From positions 4,255,879 to 4,290,878 of the forward strand of contig CM022679.1 in NCBI GenBank assembly GCA_012295275.1: a DNA stretch of 35,000 bases, given 5' to 3'. Shown here piece after piece: positions 8,861 to 19,535 of this stretch; the first letter of the stretch is position 1, and each line of letters begins with the position of its first letter. Source of the DNA: Chrysomallon squamiferum. Lineage: Eukaryota > Mollusca > Gastropoda > Neomphalida > Peltospiridae. A model generated the notes under the pieces. That model did no database searches and was not told where the DNA came from. It saw only the letters and a list, made by a program, of their open reading frames with translations. The position numbers and the translations under genes are program-made.

Positions 8861-8944
8861 AATAGATAGATAGATAGATAGATACACATATATAAAGAGA
8901 GATAGACAGAGGTTTAGACAGATGGATAGAGAGAGAGAGAGAGT
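8861..8944. repeat. (GATA)n and (GA)n microsatellites
   Basis: Seven GATA units, a degenerate GATAGACA stretch, and a short (GA)n run at about 8927-8943. Confidence 0.92.
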
Positions 8945-10329
8945 AATCATTAACTTTCATTTTGTCAGTGTTTTATGCAAATGAAGAAAACATACTACTG
9001 TAACAGCTCAAAATGTCAAACAAGAAAATTCACCAGAAAATTGCACGAATCAGTAATCTAAATCTTCTATAAGTAATCACTGACTTCAGGCAGGAACTTC
9101 TAACCCTGGATAAACGCACAGGCCATCATTGTCTACACGCGACCTTCCACGACCTTGTTCCAAACATCCGCATCAATCAAGTAAGAAAATAAATAAAAGA
9201 TCAACAAGACTACCGCCCAGTGCTATCGATGGGAATTCAAGGTCCAGTTTTCGCTTGTAAAGGATTCCCATTGCTTTATGACAAGGCTGAAATGATGGCG
9301 CCCATAAATCATGCTGGCGGTGGTTGTATATTAAGTCTCTGCCAAATAAACCAGTAACATTATATCTAGTCATTAGTCGGGTGATTTGTCTCTGTGAGTT
9401 TATTCTTCAATATGTCTTCCTAGCAACTCAAACAGAGTAGACAATTAAAGCAGGAGACATTACACACGCCAAGGCAAAGGTGGGCAGCTAATATCGTGTT
9501 CCAATTGAACGCCTGAAGAGAGGTTGATCAAACTGTTCTAAAACTGTGTACAATAAACTGATGACTGCAATAAACTGTAGACTGTAATAAACTCTTGTAA
9601 AGACTTCATCCGGTACTAAGGGCCTACATTTTAATTAGTTTTCTTCTTCCTTTACACTGATGTCTATAAAATTTAATTTGCATGTCTCATATTGCTTGAT
9701 GAATGTTTTATCGGATTTGATTAGTAATTCTGGAAAGTAGTGAACTAGGTTTAGACATTTATATGGTAAATTAGTCGACTAACTCGTAGAAGATAATGAA
9801 CATAAAATAACTGTTCTTTTTGTTGACGCAGATGAGAGTGTTGTTCGTGTTGTTTTTAATATCATTAATGTTCTTGCTCTAATTCCCGAAAACAACAGCG
9901 GAACTACCACCATCAGCAATTATTATTATTATTATTATATGATGATGATGAAGATGATAATGAAGGAGATGATATTAATAATGCTAATCATGATGATCGT
10001 GATCATGATAATATGAAAAAGGTGATGAAAATTATTCAAAATAAATTTTGTAAAACCTGACAACTCGTATTTCGCTCTTCGCCTGCAGATGTGGAAAAGT
10101 GATGAGATATTGATAAAAATTCATTACTCATAATAAATTAGACGTACTTCATTCAAACCGGTTTCTGGACGCTACAGAAACAATCAAGGAAATGATACAT
10201 CTGGTCTCTGGTAGAAGCCGTGGGATGTGATAATGTACAGCTTATAGCCAAATTGCATGCATATTACGTTCACACATATATCTTTTGGGGGTGATTGTTG
10301 ATAGATCTGTTATTTAGCAATCTGGTGTT
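8945..10329. other. Intron 1 sequence, largely unique
   Basis: A somewhat GC-richer patch at about 9060-9620 (for example GATGGCGCC near 9297) contains no recognisable coding motif and may be old transposon DNA. A (TTA)n/(GAT)n stretch lies at 9918-10010. The remainder is AT-rich, with nothing assigned. Confidence 0.4.
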
Positions 10330-10330
10330 C

Positions 10331-10417
<87 letters not shown>

Positions 10418-10420
10418 GGT
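10330..10420. repeat. Compound (AT)n(GT)n(GA)n microsatellite
   Basis: Contiguous AT (10330-10352), GT (10352-10402, one interruption) and GA (to about 10415) dinucleotide blocks ending in a G run. Confidence 0.97.
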
Positions 10421-10573
10421 CTTAAAACGATTTCTTTAATTCAGTATTCAGGGTTATTAAATATGTTAAATGAGTCTGCATTGTGGCTTTGTTAAAAATA
10501 TTATAACTTGTTAAAATCAAATCACGAATTACTTTAAATAAGAAGTCAGAATCTTTATTTGAACCTTTCTGCA

Positions 10574-10613
10574 AAAAAAAAAAAAAAAAATAAAAATAAA
10601 AAAAAAAAAAAAA
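10574..10613. repeat. Poly-A tract, two runs
   Basis: Two A runs separated by TAAAAAT. No upstream gene-like unit is identified, so its origin (retroposon tail or slippage) is unknown. Confidence 0.85.
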
Positions 10614-10967
10614 TGATCTAGACGACAACTTTTAACACTGCAAAGTTAAATAATCTCACCGAATTTCATTCTGAGTCAGATCACACTTTGATAGTTCAAC
10701 ACAACGTAGTTATCGTCTGCGCCTTTATATCACATGAAAGATTCTCTGTCCTTGCTTTGTGAAAGAACTAGTACATAACTAAAAACGCGGATTCAAAAAT
10801 AGATCTCCACTGATTAAACTCCTTATTCTCTGACTTTATCTGGTCTTTCTTTGTCATCGTTCTTCTCAAGATTTATAAACAGAAAGAACTCAGAATATGA
10901 GACATCGAAGAGGAGTTATAAAAAGAGAGGAATATAATCCTGTAAAAGAATTCGAAAGAAAACCGAG

Positions 10968-11025
10968 AAAAAAAAAAATGAAAATAAGAAAAAAAAAAAA
11001 AAAAAAAAAAAAACACACACACACA
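10968..11025. repeat. Poly-A tract followed by (AC)n
   Basis: A-rich run with a pure A block at about 10990-11012, running directly into ACACACACACAC. Confidence 0.9.
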
Positions 11026-11435
11026 AAGGAGGAATGGAAAAAAGATAATAAATAGATAATAAGAAAGAAATATTCTCAAGTACATGCAGACTGTGTTGGG
11101 GTGGCTGAAATGAGGTGGAAACAAAATAACTTCTTTTTGAAATAATTTATTAATAATTTTACATATTGAACGACCCACAGTATTTACGTTCTTTTAAAAA
11201 CCCGATATCAAAACTTAGCGCAGGTCCAGATTTGTCTTACATCGCGGGTCTCCAGTCAGTTCTATTAATTAATCACTCGGCCCATTCCTATTGGAATCTT
11301 CACAGACAAGATAGACTGGTTCTGTTGATTAACGAGTAATTTCTATGTCAGTTAACCAGTAATAAAAACCGGTGTTGGACACGAACGTCCTTACGACAGT
11401 GTAATTCTCAAATACTATTAATTATTTTCTGTCAC

Positions 11436-11642
11436 TCAGTGAACCGTGTAACCACGGATCCGATGTAATATTAAAGTCCCAGTGAAATTTATTATTGATA
11501 TCTGATGTTGAGCAATTTCATTAAGAGTGAACACGATGAAATAGCCGAGCAAGGAACAGCTGTAGATCAGGCACAGAATAGTCACGTGAATGTCACGTGA
11601 ACCGTCGATAATAGCGACTGCTGTATAACGGTGTTTAAACAC
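11436..11642 (-). CDS. Unrecognised 68-codon open frame in intron 1 (candidate exon B)
   Basis: I do not recognise this frame. It opens at a GTG and encodes a strongly hydrophobic helix candidate, HVTILCLIYSCSLLGYFIVF, followed by TLNEIAQHQISIINFTG, before a TGA at 11436. A possible acceptor, CCGTTATACAG|CAG, lies inside it near 11622, but no strong donor is obvious. It has non-repetitive, codon-like sequence and membrane-protein character, as do the frames at 12812-13159 and 7419-7657. This is why I note a possible nested multi-pass membrane protein gene. Chance remains likely. Confidence 0.17.
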   Translation of the reverse strand: MFKHRYTAVAIIDGSRDIHVTILCLIYSCSLLGYFIVFTLNEIAQHQISIINFTGTLILHRIRGYTVH

Positions 11643-11740
11643 AATGCACGTGTTTCTTTAAGTGAATACCGACTGCTGGTAATTGGGGTGGGATGGGGGT
11701 GAGAATGTTTGATGATAATGAGTTTCCTTTCTAGTATAAT

Positions 11741-11810
11741 CTATCTATCTATCTATCTATCTATCTATGTATGTAGAGAGAGAGCGAGAGAGAGAGAGAG
11801 AGAGAGAGAC
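11741..11810. repeat. (CTAT)n plus (GA)n microsatellite
   Basis: Seven CTAT units (11741-11768), ATGTATGTA, then GA units to 11809 with one GC interruption. Confidence 0.95.
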
Positions 11811-12500
11811 AACAGCGACAACAACAAAAATACCAAAAAAAAGCCTTGCATTAACTCATTCTGTCATTCTTTCTTTCAAATTACGTTTTACCGAGATAAT
11901 AAAACACATCACCGAACACATCACAAAATATCACATTTCGTGAGAGGACCAGAGGAAAATGTTATCAAACAATGAAGTCATTACGTCCGTAACTACCAGA
12001 TTATGTTTTATCAGCAGCTCACTCTGTTTAAAACACATAAAATCAGTCTATTACTTCTTCTTTTTTTTTTTTTTTTTTTTTTCTTTATATATCATCTTTG
12101 TAAAGCCATTTTAACTCGATCAATTTGTCATGTTGATTAAGACAAGAAGCATGACGCCTGCCTTTAATGAATGTGTCTTAAAGATGATCCATCGCAATGA
12201 GTTCTAATGGTGACTGAGACACGGATAGGCAATTTATAGAAAATCGCCGATAAATCAACTTTGTCCAAAGTGAGTCGACTATTTGCTTGGATTCAAACTG
12301 GATTCTTTGATAAAGTGTGCTAATGGTGGCGATTTAAGAAATAATCAAAGCAGTAAACTGGAAACATATTTGTGGTATTTGTAAGATATTCTAGATGATA
12401 AATTTTAAGTAATAACAAAATAGTTGTGATAATATTGTTACAATTTTAATGCTGTCGTAGCTACTGACATTTCCCCCCTTTTCTATTACGTTATTTCGGT
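11811..12500. other. Intron 1 sequence with a poly-T run, otherwise unique
   Basis: T run at 12058-12082. The rest is AT-rich unique DNA with no open frame worth noting. Confidence 0.5.
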
Positions 12501-12504
12501 TACA

Positions 12505-12627
12505 GATATATACATAGGTGTATGTGTGTGTATGTGTGTGTGTGTATGTATAAATAGTCATGTATGTATGTATAAAGAGAGACAAAGAGAGATACTCATT
12601 TCCACTTTTTAATAGGTGGATTAAAAC

Positions 12628-12666
<39 letters not shown>
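12505..12666. repeat. (TG/TATG)n and (AT)n microsatellites
   Basis: GTATGTGTGTGTATG units at 12515-12575 and a pure (AT)n block at about 12640-12666. Confidence 0.9.
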
Positions 12667-12670
<4 letters not shown>

Positions 12671-12811
12671 TTTATCTCTACAAATTGAAAAATCTATAGA
12701 ACTGCCATGGTTTTAGTACTTCTGTTTTATGACAAATTATGTATATAATCGTAAGCATTCCAAAAATTGTATTTCTGCACTGTATTACATTATGAATTTT
12801 GAAATATGGTT

Positions 12812-13159
12812 TCAGGCATCAACATGCTGTAAATAAAACATGAAACCACTCTGTATGTAAATGTCCATGCACGGAATTGCATAACCAATCTTCATTATAA
12901 AATCATTTTCGTGAAACTCCTCTGTATCTTTAACAAACTGAGCTTCAGATTCCACAATAAGCTTTTTGCATGTGACAGAACACAGGGTAGTGTCGTGCAC
13001 GTTCGATTTCATTCGCGCGAGAAGACGCACACATCTATGTTTTAACATGATCAACTCTGCAGCTGTGGATACTAGATTTGATACGTACGTGACCACCCAT
13101 GAGAACTGTAACAGAGTAAACACGACGTACCACAACCACCGGGGCAACGACGTTCTCAT
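12812..13159 (-). CDS. Unrecognised 115-codon open frame in intron 1 (candidate exon A)
   Basis: I do not recognise this frame. It runs from an ATG at 13159, right after an in-frame TAA, to a TGA at 12812. It begins MRTSLPRWLWYVVFTLLQFS, then WVVTYVSNLVSTAAELIML: one or two hydrophobic segments followed by the basic KHRCVRLLARMKSN. The later part (KLIVESEAQFVKDTEEFHEN) is acidic and soluble-looking. The sequence is non-repetitive with more CG than its surroundings. A good acceptor (TTTACTCTGTTACAG|TTC) lies inside the frame near 13107, and another (TTTATTTACAG|CAT) near its end. The true exon borders are therefore uncertain. A membrane-anchored protein exon, or one of a series with the other intron 1 frames, is possible; no family is assigned. 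Confidence 0.27.
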   Translation of the reverse strand: MRTSLPRWLWYVVFTLLQFSWVVTYVSNLVSTAAELIMLKHRCVRLLARMKSNVHDTTLCSVTCKKLIVESEAQFVKDTEEFHENDFIMKIGYAIPCMDIYIQSGFMFYLQHVDA

Positions 13160-13162
13160 TTA

Positions 13163-13228
13163 ATTAAAGCTCAGACGTAGTGCAATCGTAAAGCAATAGC
13201 GAGGAGTGTCTGGGATCGAATCTGGTTG
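13163..13228 (+). repeat. Possible tRNA-derived SINE head
   Basis: AGCTCAGACGTAGTGCA resembles the tRNA A-box region. About 35 bases further on, GGATCGAATCT matches the B-box consensus GGTTCGANTCC at 9 of 11 positions. A (GT)n run follows immediately. It could be an old tRNA-related retroposon fragment. It does not fold into a convincing intact tRNA. Confidence 0.25.

Positions 13229-13230
<2 letters not shown>

Positions 13231-13284
<54 letters not shown>
13231..13284. repeat. (GT)n microsatellite
   Basis: A pure GT run of 54 bases. Confidence 0.98.
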
Positions 13285-13287
<3 letters not shown>

Positions 13288-13405
13288 GTAAAATGTGAAG
13301 TTCATATAACCAAAACGTCAATCTATGATCTATGTGTTTCAACACTCTTAAAGAATGACAAGATATATGGCTGTATGCATTGGTGTGTTGTATTTGTATT
13401 CAAGT

Positions 13406-13480
13406 ATATATATATGTATGTATGTATGTATGTATTTTGGTATTTTTGTATGTATGTACATATGCATGTATGTATGTTCC
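13406..13480. repeat. (ATGT)n microsatellite, imperfect
   Basis: TATATATGTATGTATGTATG, then ATGTA variants separated by short unique pieces. Confidence 0.9.
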
Positions 13481-13559
13481 TTTGTGTATGTATATATATG
13501 CTACTGTGTGTGAATTGCACATAACATACCCTCTCCACACAATCATATTAAGAAATATT

Positions 13560-14018
13560 TCCGTCCTTTGAAACTTAGCAACTTATAATAATACTTGATG
13601 TACTTGTTTTTTTTATAAATTACTTCCCTATAGTTAATTATCTTGCTGGAGCTCGTGTTTATTTTAAAGTGATACCTATCATTACATCAGTCTCTCTGGG
13701 TTCTGAAGTTTGCTTTGGGTCAAAGGTCACACAACAGTTTTCAGTCAGAGGCTTCGGAAAACATCCGAGTGTCAAAAATGAACTTTCCGTTTTGCTTTTT
13801 ATTTACAAAGCGTAGACGTTCGATAATGATAAACGATTTCAATTTCAAAATCAAACATCCTGTCAAATAAGTCCAAACTTATTCGATTATTAGACAAATT
13901 GAGAATTGATTTGAAAAAAAAAATATATATATAAAAAAATCGAAATCAATTTAATTTTGTAAATGTTTCATGAGGATAATACTATCTGCAATTTACGTTA
14001 TACTAAAACACACTAAAG
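13560..14018. other. Unique intron 1 sequence, nothing recognised
   Basis: Non-repetitive AT-rich sequence without an open frame of note; a short A/TA run at 13914-13937. Confidence 0.5.
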
Positions 14019-14042
14019 GTTTTTTTTTTTTTTTTTTTTTTT
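14019..14042. repeat. Poly-T run
   Basis: About 23 consecutive T. Confidence 0.95.
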
Positions 14043-14135
14043 ATAAAAATGAAAATAGTAGATATATAAACTCTGTTACAATATTAAACACAGATTCGTG
14101 CTAATAGCCTTAGAAGATTCTAAAATATATGTGTG

Positions 14136-14247
14136 CATGTATGTATGTATGTATGTATGTATGTATGTATGTATGTATGTATGTATGTATGTATGTATGT
14201 ACGTATGTATGTATGAATGTATGTATATATGTATGTATGTATGTATG
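14136..14247. repeat. (ATGT)n microsatellite
   Basis: Over 100 bases of ATGT units with single-base variants (ACGT, AAGT, ATAT). Confidence 0.97.
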
Positions 14248-14353
14248 AATCAATAAAAAAAAATATATATCCATGAGTTTTGTTATCCTTACAATATCTT
14301 AATATTATGTTATGAATCAATAAAAAAAATATATATCCATGGATTTTTGTTAT
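14247..14353. repeat. 67-bp tandem duplication at the end of the (ATGT)n array
   Basis: GAATCAATAAAAAAA..TATATATCCATG recurs at 14247 and 14314, both copies continuing through a TTTTGTTAT block. The second copy is cut off after about 40 bases. The first copy abuts the ATGT array. Confidence 0.85.
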
Positions 14354-14394
14354 AAAGACGTTTATGTTTTAGTTGGATTACCATTAGAAAAGAT

Positions 14395-14660
14395 GTGTAT
14401 TACTGGATTATTAAGAGAAAAACATTTAAGAAGATGGATTAAACGAAAAAAGAAGTTATTACTGGATTACTGGATTAATAAAAAATAAATAAATAAAAAG
14501 TTTCTGTTGAGTAGTAACAGAAAATACGTTAGTGTATTGTTTGATGAGTAAGAGAAAATACTTTAGTGTGTTAGATGATTAGTAATAACAGAAGAGACGT
14601 TAATCTCTTAGTAGATTAACGTCTTAGTGTTTTAATTAATTAATAAGAGAAAGCAGAAGA
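14395..14660. repeat. Diverged tandem motifs (TACTGGATTA and ACAGAAAATACGTTAGTGT-like) with a perfect hairpin
   Basis: TACTGGATTA occurs at about 14400 and 14461, with a further overlapping CTGGATTA copy. It is followed by decayed units of about 40 bases built from AGTAA(C)AGA(A)AATAC..TTAGTGT at about 14510, 14548 and 14580. Inside the last unit is a perfect 12-bp inverted repeat: AGACGTTAATCT at 14595-14606 and its complement at 14613-14624, loop CTTAGT. Confidence 0.65.
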
Positions 14661-15945
<1,285 letters not shown>

Positions 15946-16157
15946 AAAAGTAAATAAAAATTAATCATGAGAGATATCTGTTAAACAAAATTCCCATACC
16001 ATGTTAAAACCACAAGAAAACACATAAACATTAATCACTGATATTTTAACTAAATCCCAAACAATTCGACTGCATCTAATGAAATAACAATAAAACTGTA
16101 GCAACGATACTTCTGCAATCAGTACTAAATTCCACACACACACATACAAATATTTAC

Positions 16158-16236
16158 CTTGTTCTTCGCCTACCGCCGAGCCCAGGTAGCAGCAACAGAA
16201 AGTGATCCATAGGAAACAACACGCAGAGTTCCACAT
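16158..16236 (-). CDS. nAChR subunit exon 1 (start codon and signal peptide)
   Basis: This exon encodes the N-terminus of the nicotinic receptor subunit: 26 codons beginning MWNSACCFLWITF, a hydrophobic Cys-rich stretch, then GSAVGEEQ. This is a typical secretory signal peptide with a likely cleavage site near the Gly-Ser-Ala. The ATG at 16236 is preceded by an in-frame TAA at 16275-16273, so translation cannot start further upstream in this exon. The exon ends in a consensus donor, CAAG|GTAAAT, after the first base of a codon. Exon 2 begins with the two bases needed to complete a Gly codon. Vertebrate CHRNA7 has, from memory, the same arrangement: a signal-peptide exon whose split final codon is Gly. 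Seen: ATG, donor and phase. Inferred: that this exon belongs to the exons 9.3 kb away. An additional non-coding 5' exon cannot be excluded. Confidence 0.85.
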
Positions 16237-16500
16237 GTTCTAGCGACTGTCAGCATACCTATTACTGGAACCTTATGTCAGCGGCGTAAAGGTCGTAATC
16301 ACAACGCACGCAGACGTGATAACATCTCCCCTCCTGTCGCGAGGAGCTTTCTCCGAGCCGCTAGTACACGAAGCGCAGTAACATCCTTGTGGATCACTTC
16401 GGAACGTTTCGGTAAATAAGCAGACGGCTGTGATGTGAACGCGGGAAACAATCAATTTCCCATCGCGACGTTTGGTGTAACGAGCAGACGGCAAATCGTG
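16237..16500 (-). promoter_or_regulatory. CpG-rich 5' flank / probable 5' UTR and promoter of the nAChR gene
   Basis: In an otherwise AT-rich window, the 260 bases upstream of the ATG are rich in CG dinucleotides (for example around 16280-16300, 16335-16375 and 16398-16410). This is typical of an unmethylated invertebrate promoter or 5' UTR. No TATA box stands out. An open frame of 73 codons (16494-16273) lies in the same frame as the receptor and ends at a TAA 36 bases before the start codon. If it is transcribed it would act as an upstream ORF. The transcription start cannot be placed from sequence alone. Confidence 0.45.
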
Positions 16501-16540
16501 TTTCTCTCTCTGCTGGATTTCTTTCCCTTCTTATTCTATT

Positions 16541-16775
16541 TCTCTTCTTTTTCCTTCTTCTTCTTCTTCTTCTTTTATTTCTTTTCCTACCTTTTTCTAA
16601 TTTTGTGTTATTAATCCTGGCATTTTTGCTCGTGATCGGAATGTCATGCGGTTTTTGAACGAAAATTTCGACCCAAACAAAATTAGCCAAATATAAACCT
16701 GTTTTTGAACTAGAAACGGAAAATAAAATAAAAATAACTAGAAGAAGAAGAAGAAGAAAAAAAAAAAAAAAAAAT
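16541..16775. repeat. (TTC)n and (GAA)n tracts in inverted orientation
   Basis: (TTC)n at 16553-16575 and (AGA)n plus an A run at 16741-16775 are mutually complementary, about 165 bases apart, just upstream of the CpG-rich flank of the nAChR gene. Confidence 0.85.
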
Positions 16776-17480
16776 AGTTGTGACCTCAACAAGACCTGAT
16801 TCGTTCCTATAGTTCACGCGGAATCTCAAGATGCCGCCCGCGTTCGCTGGAAAGGGAAGCAATTTGCAAAAAAAATTCAGCCCGATGCACTGATGATAAT
16901 AGATCCCACTAATGATTCAAGTGGGAACGTATGATTCCTAATCGCCAATACACAAGATGAACCGATGAAATGCAATTTGGTTATGATTACGTTATTTAAT
17001 CACCGAATCGCTTCTTTGCCGAATGTAATAACGATCTATGTTTCCTCTCGGAGAGAATAAATTCTAAACGACTCTGACATGCAGAGTTGCTTACGGCGTG
17101 TTGAAGATTGAAAATGTTATAATTTCTTTGTGGTGATTACGGGGCTTGCGGCCGCCATTTTCGTTAAATTTAATAACTGGCATAATGGCGATGGGGGAGG
17201 GGGGGGAGGGGGAGGGATGTCGTGAAGGTCGACTGCAATGAATATTCAGTGAATACGCTAATTGACCTATTATTCCCTGCGTGTTTAGACTTCCCTAAAG
17301 AAATGTTTACAGCTTCTGAGCCAGTTAGAAATTTAAATACAGAATGTCCGGCCTTGTATTCATTGAAAAAAAGAAAACTTTCGGATCAGGCATTATGGGT
17401 CACTGTTCCCGGTGTTTCCCGTTCTAGTCAGTGCCCTTAAAAAGGTGCACATCGAGCAAATCAGCAAACCTCAACAGTAA
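16776..17480. other. Upstream flank with CG patches and a G-rich run
   Basis: Largely unique DNA with a CG patch at 16818-16850. A GCGGCCGCCATTTT segment near 17148-17161 resembles a YY1 site, and a G-rich run lies at 17193-17216. A 72-codon plus-strand frame at 17222-17440 shows no recognised motif and I do not call it a gene. Confidence 0.5.
17193..17216 (+). promoter_or_regulatory. Potential G-quadruplex motif
   Basis: Four G blocks of 5, 8, 5 and 3 separated by single A bases satisfy the usual G-quadruplex pattern. It lies about 960 bases upstream of the nAChR start codon, with the G-rich strand opposite to the gene's sense strand. Confidence 0.6.
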
Positions 17481-18280
17481 TAAATATATTTTGAACAACA
17501 GTTGCAACAGCAACAACATACAAAATAAATGAATAAATAAACAAAGTAAAAAAATATAAGTAAATAAATAATTTTAAAAAGTAACAATAAAAACAACAGC
17601 AGCAACAGTAAAAACAACAACAACAACAACAATAATGATAATTACATTAATAATTATAATATCTGTCTAAAATTTCATAAGTAATAGTAAATAATTAATA
17701 GCAACATCATTTAACGATTTCATCATTTTTATAAATAAATAAATAATAATAATAAAAAAAATAAAAAATTATGAAGATGGAAATAATGATTATAATGATG
17801 AAATTGATATGATTTTAATAATACGACAACGATCATCTCAAATCCTAATTTTTTCATTTTCGTCTTCCAACATCAAAACATTCGACCTCAAACGAGCAGC
17901 TCTTTCTTCAGTAAACGAAAAATATTTATTTTTCATTTTCGGTAAAAATTACGAAAGCATAAAAGGGCCATAAATACGAATGCGACATCCTTTACAAATG
18001 TTCAGTTTGTTTTGTGCCCTCGAGCAAATCCGCGATCTGCGTGAGTTCCCCTGTTAATTTTACAATCTTGCTCGGGTTTAAAGATTTTCATTAGAAAAGC
18101 TTGTCATACTCCGGCAATGCAAATACCGAAATAAATCGCGAGCATGAGAAATATTGATTGGTCAATTCATTTTATGACGTTTATGTTTAATCGATAAAAT
18201 ATGCTTACATGCGCACAGAATTAGACAACCATTTAATGAAATGAAAGCTGGGGAAGGTTGTTCTTCTGTCCCCTCACTCA
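17481..18280. other. A-rich AAC/AAT/AATA patches and unique DNA
   Basis: AACA, AATA and AAC microsatellite-like patches fill 17500-17790. The sequence at 17850-18170 is unique, contains an ATGCAAAT octamer at 18117-18124 and has more CG than its neighbours. No gene is seen. Confidence 0.5.
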
Positions 18281-18281
18281 C

Positions 18282-18287
18282 TGTCTC

Positions 18288-18384
<97 letters not shown>

Positions 18385-18402
18385 CTGTCTCTGTCTGTCT
18401 GG
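18282..18402. repeat. (CT)n microsatellite with CTGT borders
   Basis: Pure CT at about 18300-18381, bordered by CTGTCTGT units on both sides. Confidence 0.97.
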
Positions 18403-18426
18403 CTCTCATAATAAATAAAGTTGTAG

Positions 18427-18458
18427 ATAAATGAATAAATAAATAAATAAATAAATAA
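18427..18458. repeat. (AAAT)n microsatellite
   Basis: About eight AAAT/AATA units. Confidence 0.93.
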
Positions 18459-18750
18459 CGTTAAAACCAAATCGTAGATTATTTGATTACAAGTTGTATT
18501 CGCAATTTGGTTATAAATAATTTAACATTTACATACATACACACATATATCTAAATGTCAGCTGAAATTGATTTGTTTCGTGATATTCTCTGCCATGTTT
18601 TGTCCATGTTTTTTATGAGTGAAGTATAGATACCAATTTCAAATGATACGATTAGGAAACTGAATCAGAAGATTGATTTTTATATTGACTTATTTTATTT
18701 TTTTGTCACATACAATAATTTATATGTATTCTTAAATGTATATGTGTGTT

Positions 18751-18790
<40 letters not shown>

Positions 18791-19050
18791 GAAAGAAGAA
18801 ATCCATTTGTCATTTGTCATATCAGTATGTAAATGCTCTACGTTAGATAGGACTGCATCGCTAGTCCTTTTGAAGTCCATTCACTGATCATTCACAAAAA
18901 CAGCGAATGATGATGACTGATCTAACTACCAATTTTTTATTAACTAATCTACAATCAGCCCTGAATGAACTGGTAAACAGATGAACTAACACTGCTGAAC
19001 GTTATCTTAACACGTTTTAATGGTAACAATTATTAGTTTCAGTTATATAT
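18459..19050. other. Unique AT-rich DNA, nothing recognised
   Basis: Contains a GT/AT dinucleotide stretch at about 18738-18792. No gene or dispersed repeat was recognised. Confidence 0.5.
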
Positions 19051-19054
19051 ATGT

Positions 19055-19535
19055 GTTGCACTAACACTGGCTGGAATGAAAGGTAATCCCGTCCAGGCAT
19101 CATGACGAATCGATCCTGCAACCCACCACTCAGAGACATGCATAGATAGCGAGCCGAAACTCTGTGTAATCAACTGGTACAGACAGAAACAAAAAAAAAG
19201 TGACAGAACACGCAGTGCGATACACATTTCCAGATATTTATATATTAACAGCTACGCTGAAAAGCATCGATCCCGCAAGCTATACCTCCTCGAGGATTTA
19301 ATATTAATTTGATCCAACGACGTAGGTGAAAATTCTAGGGAACAAGATAAGCTAAAGAAATACATAACATCTGAGAAACAAATTTTACCTCCCTACCTTG
19401 AGGAGAATTGATCTTGCAAACGATAGGTCCTGAGGCGTGGGAAGAGATACAGCTGAAACGTTGTCTAACAAGCTGAGACAAGACAGAAGAAAAACAAGAT
19501 CTGACAGAACACGCAAAGCGACGTATAGAACCGTG
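19055..19535 (-). repeat. Degenerate SINE-like repeats in tandem
   Basis: The motif GATCC(T/C)GCAA or its variant GATCTTGCAA recurs at about 19111, 19270 and 19410. GACAGAACACGCA(G/A)(T/A)GCGA recurs at about 19202 and 19503, each time following a purine-rich AGACAGAA..AAAA stretch and about 92 bases downstream of a GATC motif. Copies 1 and 3 are about 300 bases apart in the same orientation. On the minus strand GGATCGATTC resembles a tRNA B box, which suggests decayed tRNA-derived SINEs. No intact copy or poly-A end was identified. Confidence 0.4.

Noticed and set aside
17222-17440. 72-codon plus-strand frame as a gene
   Set aside because: It starts at GTG, has no recognised motif or splice evidence, and its length is expected by chance.
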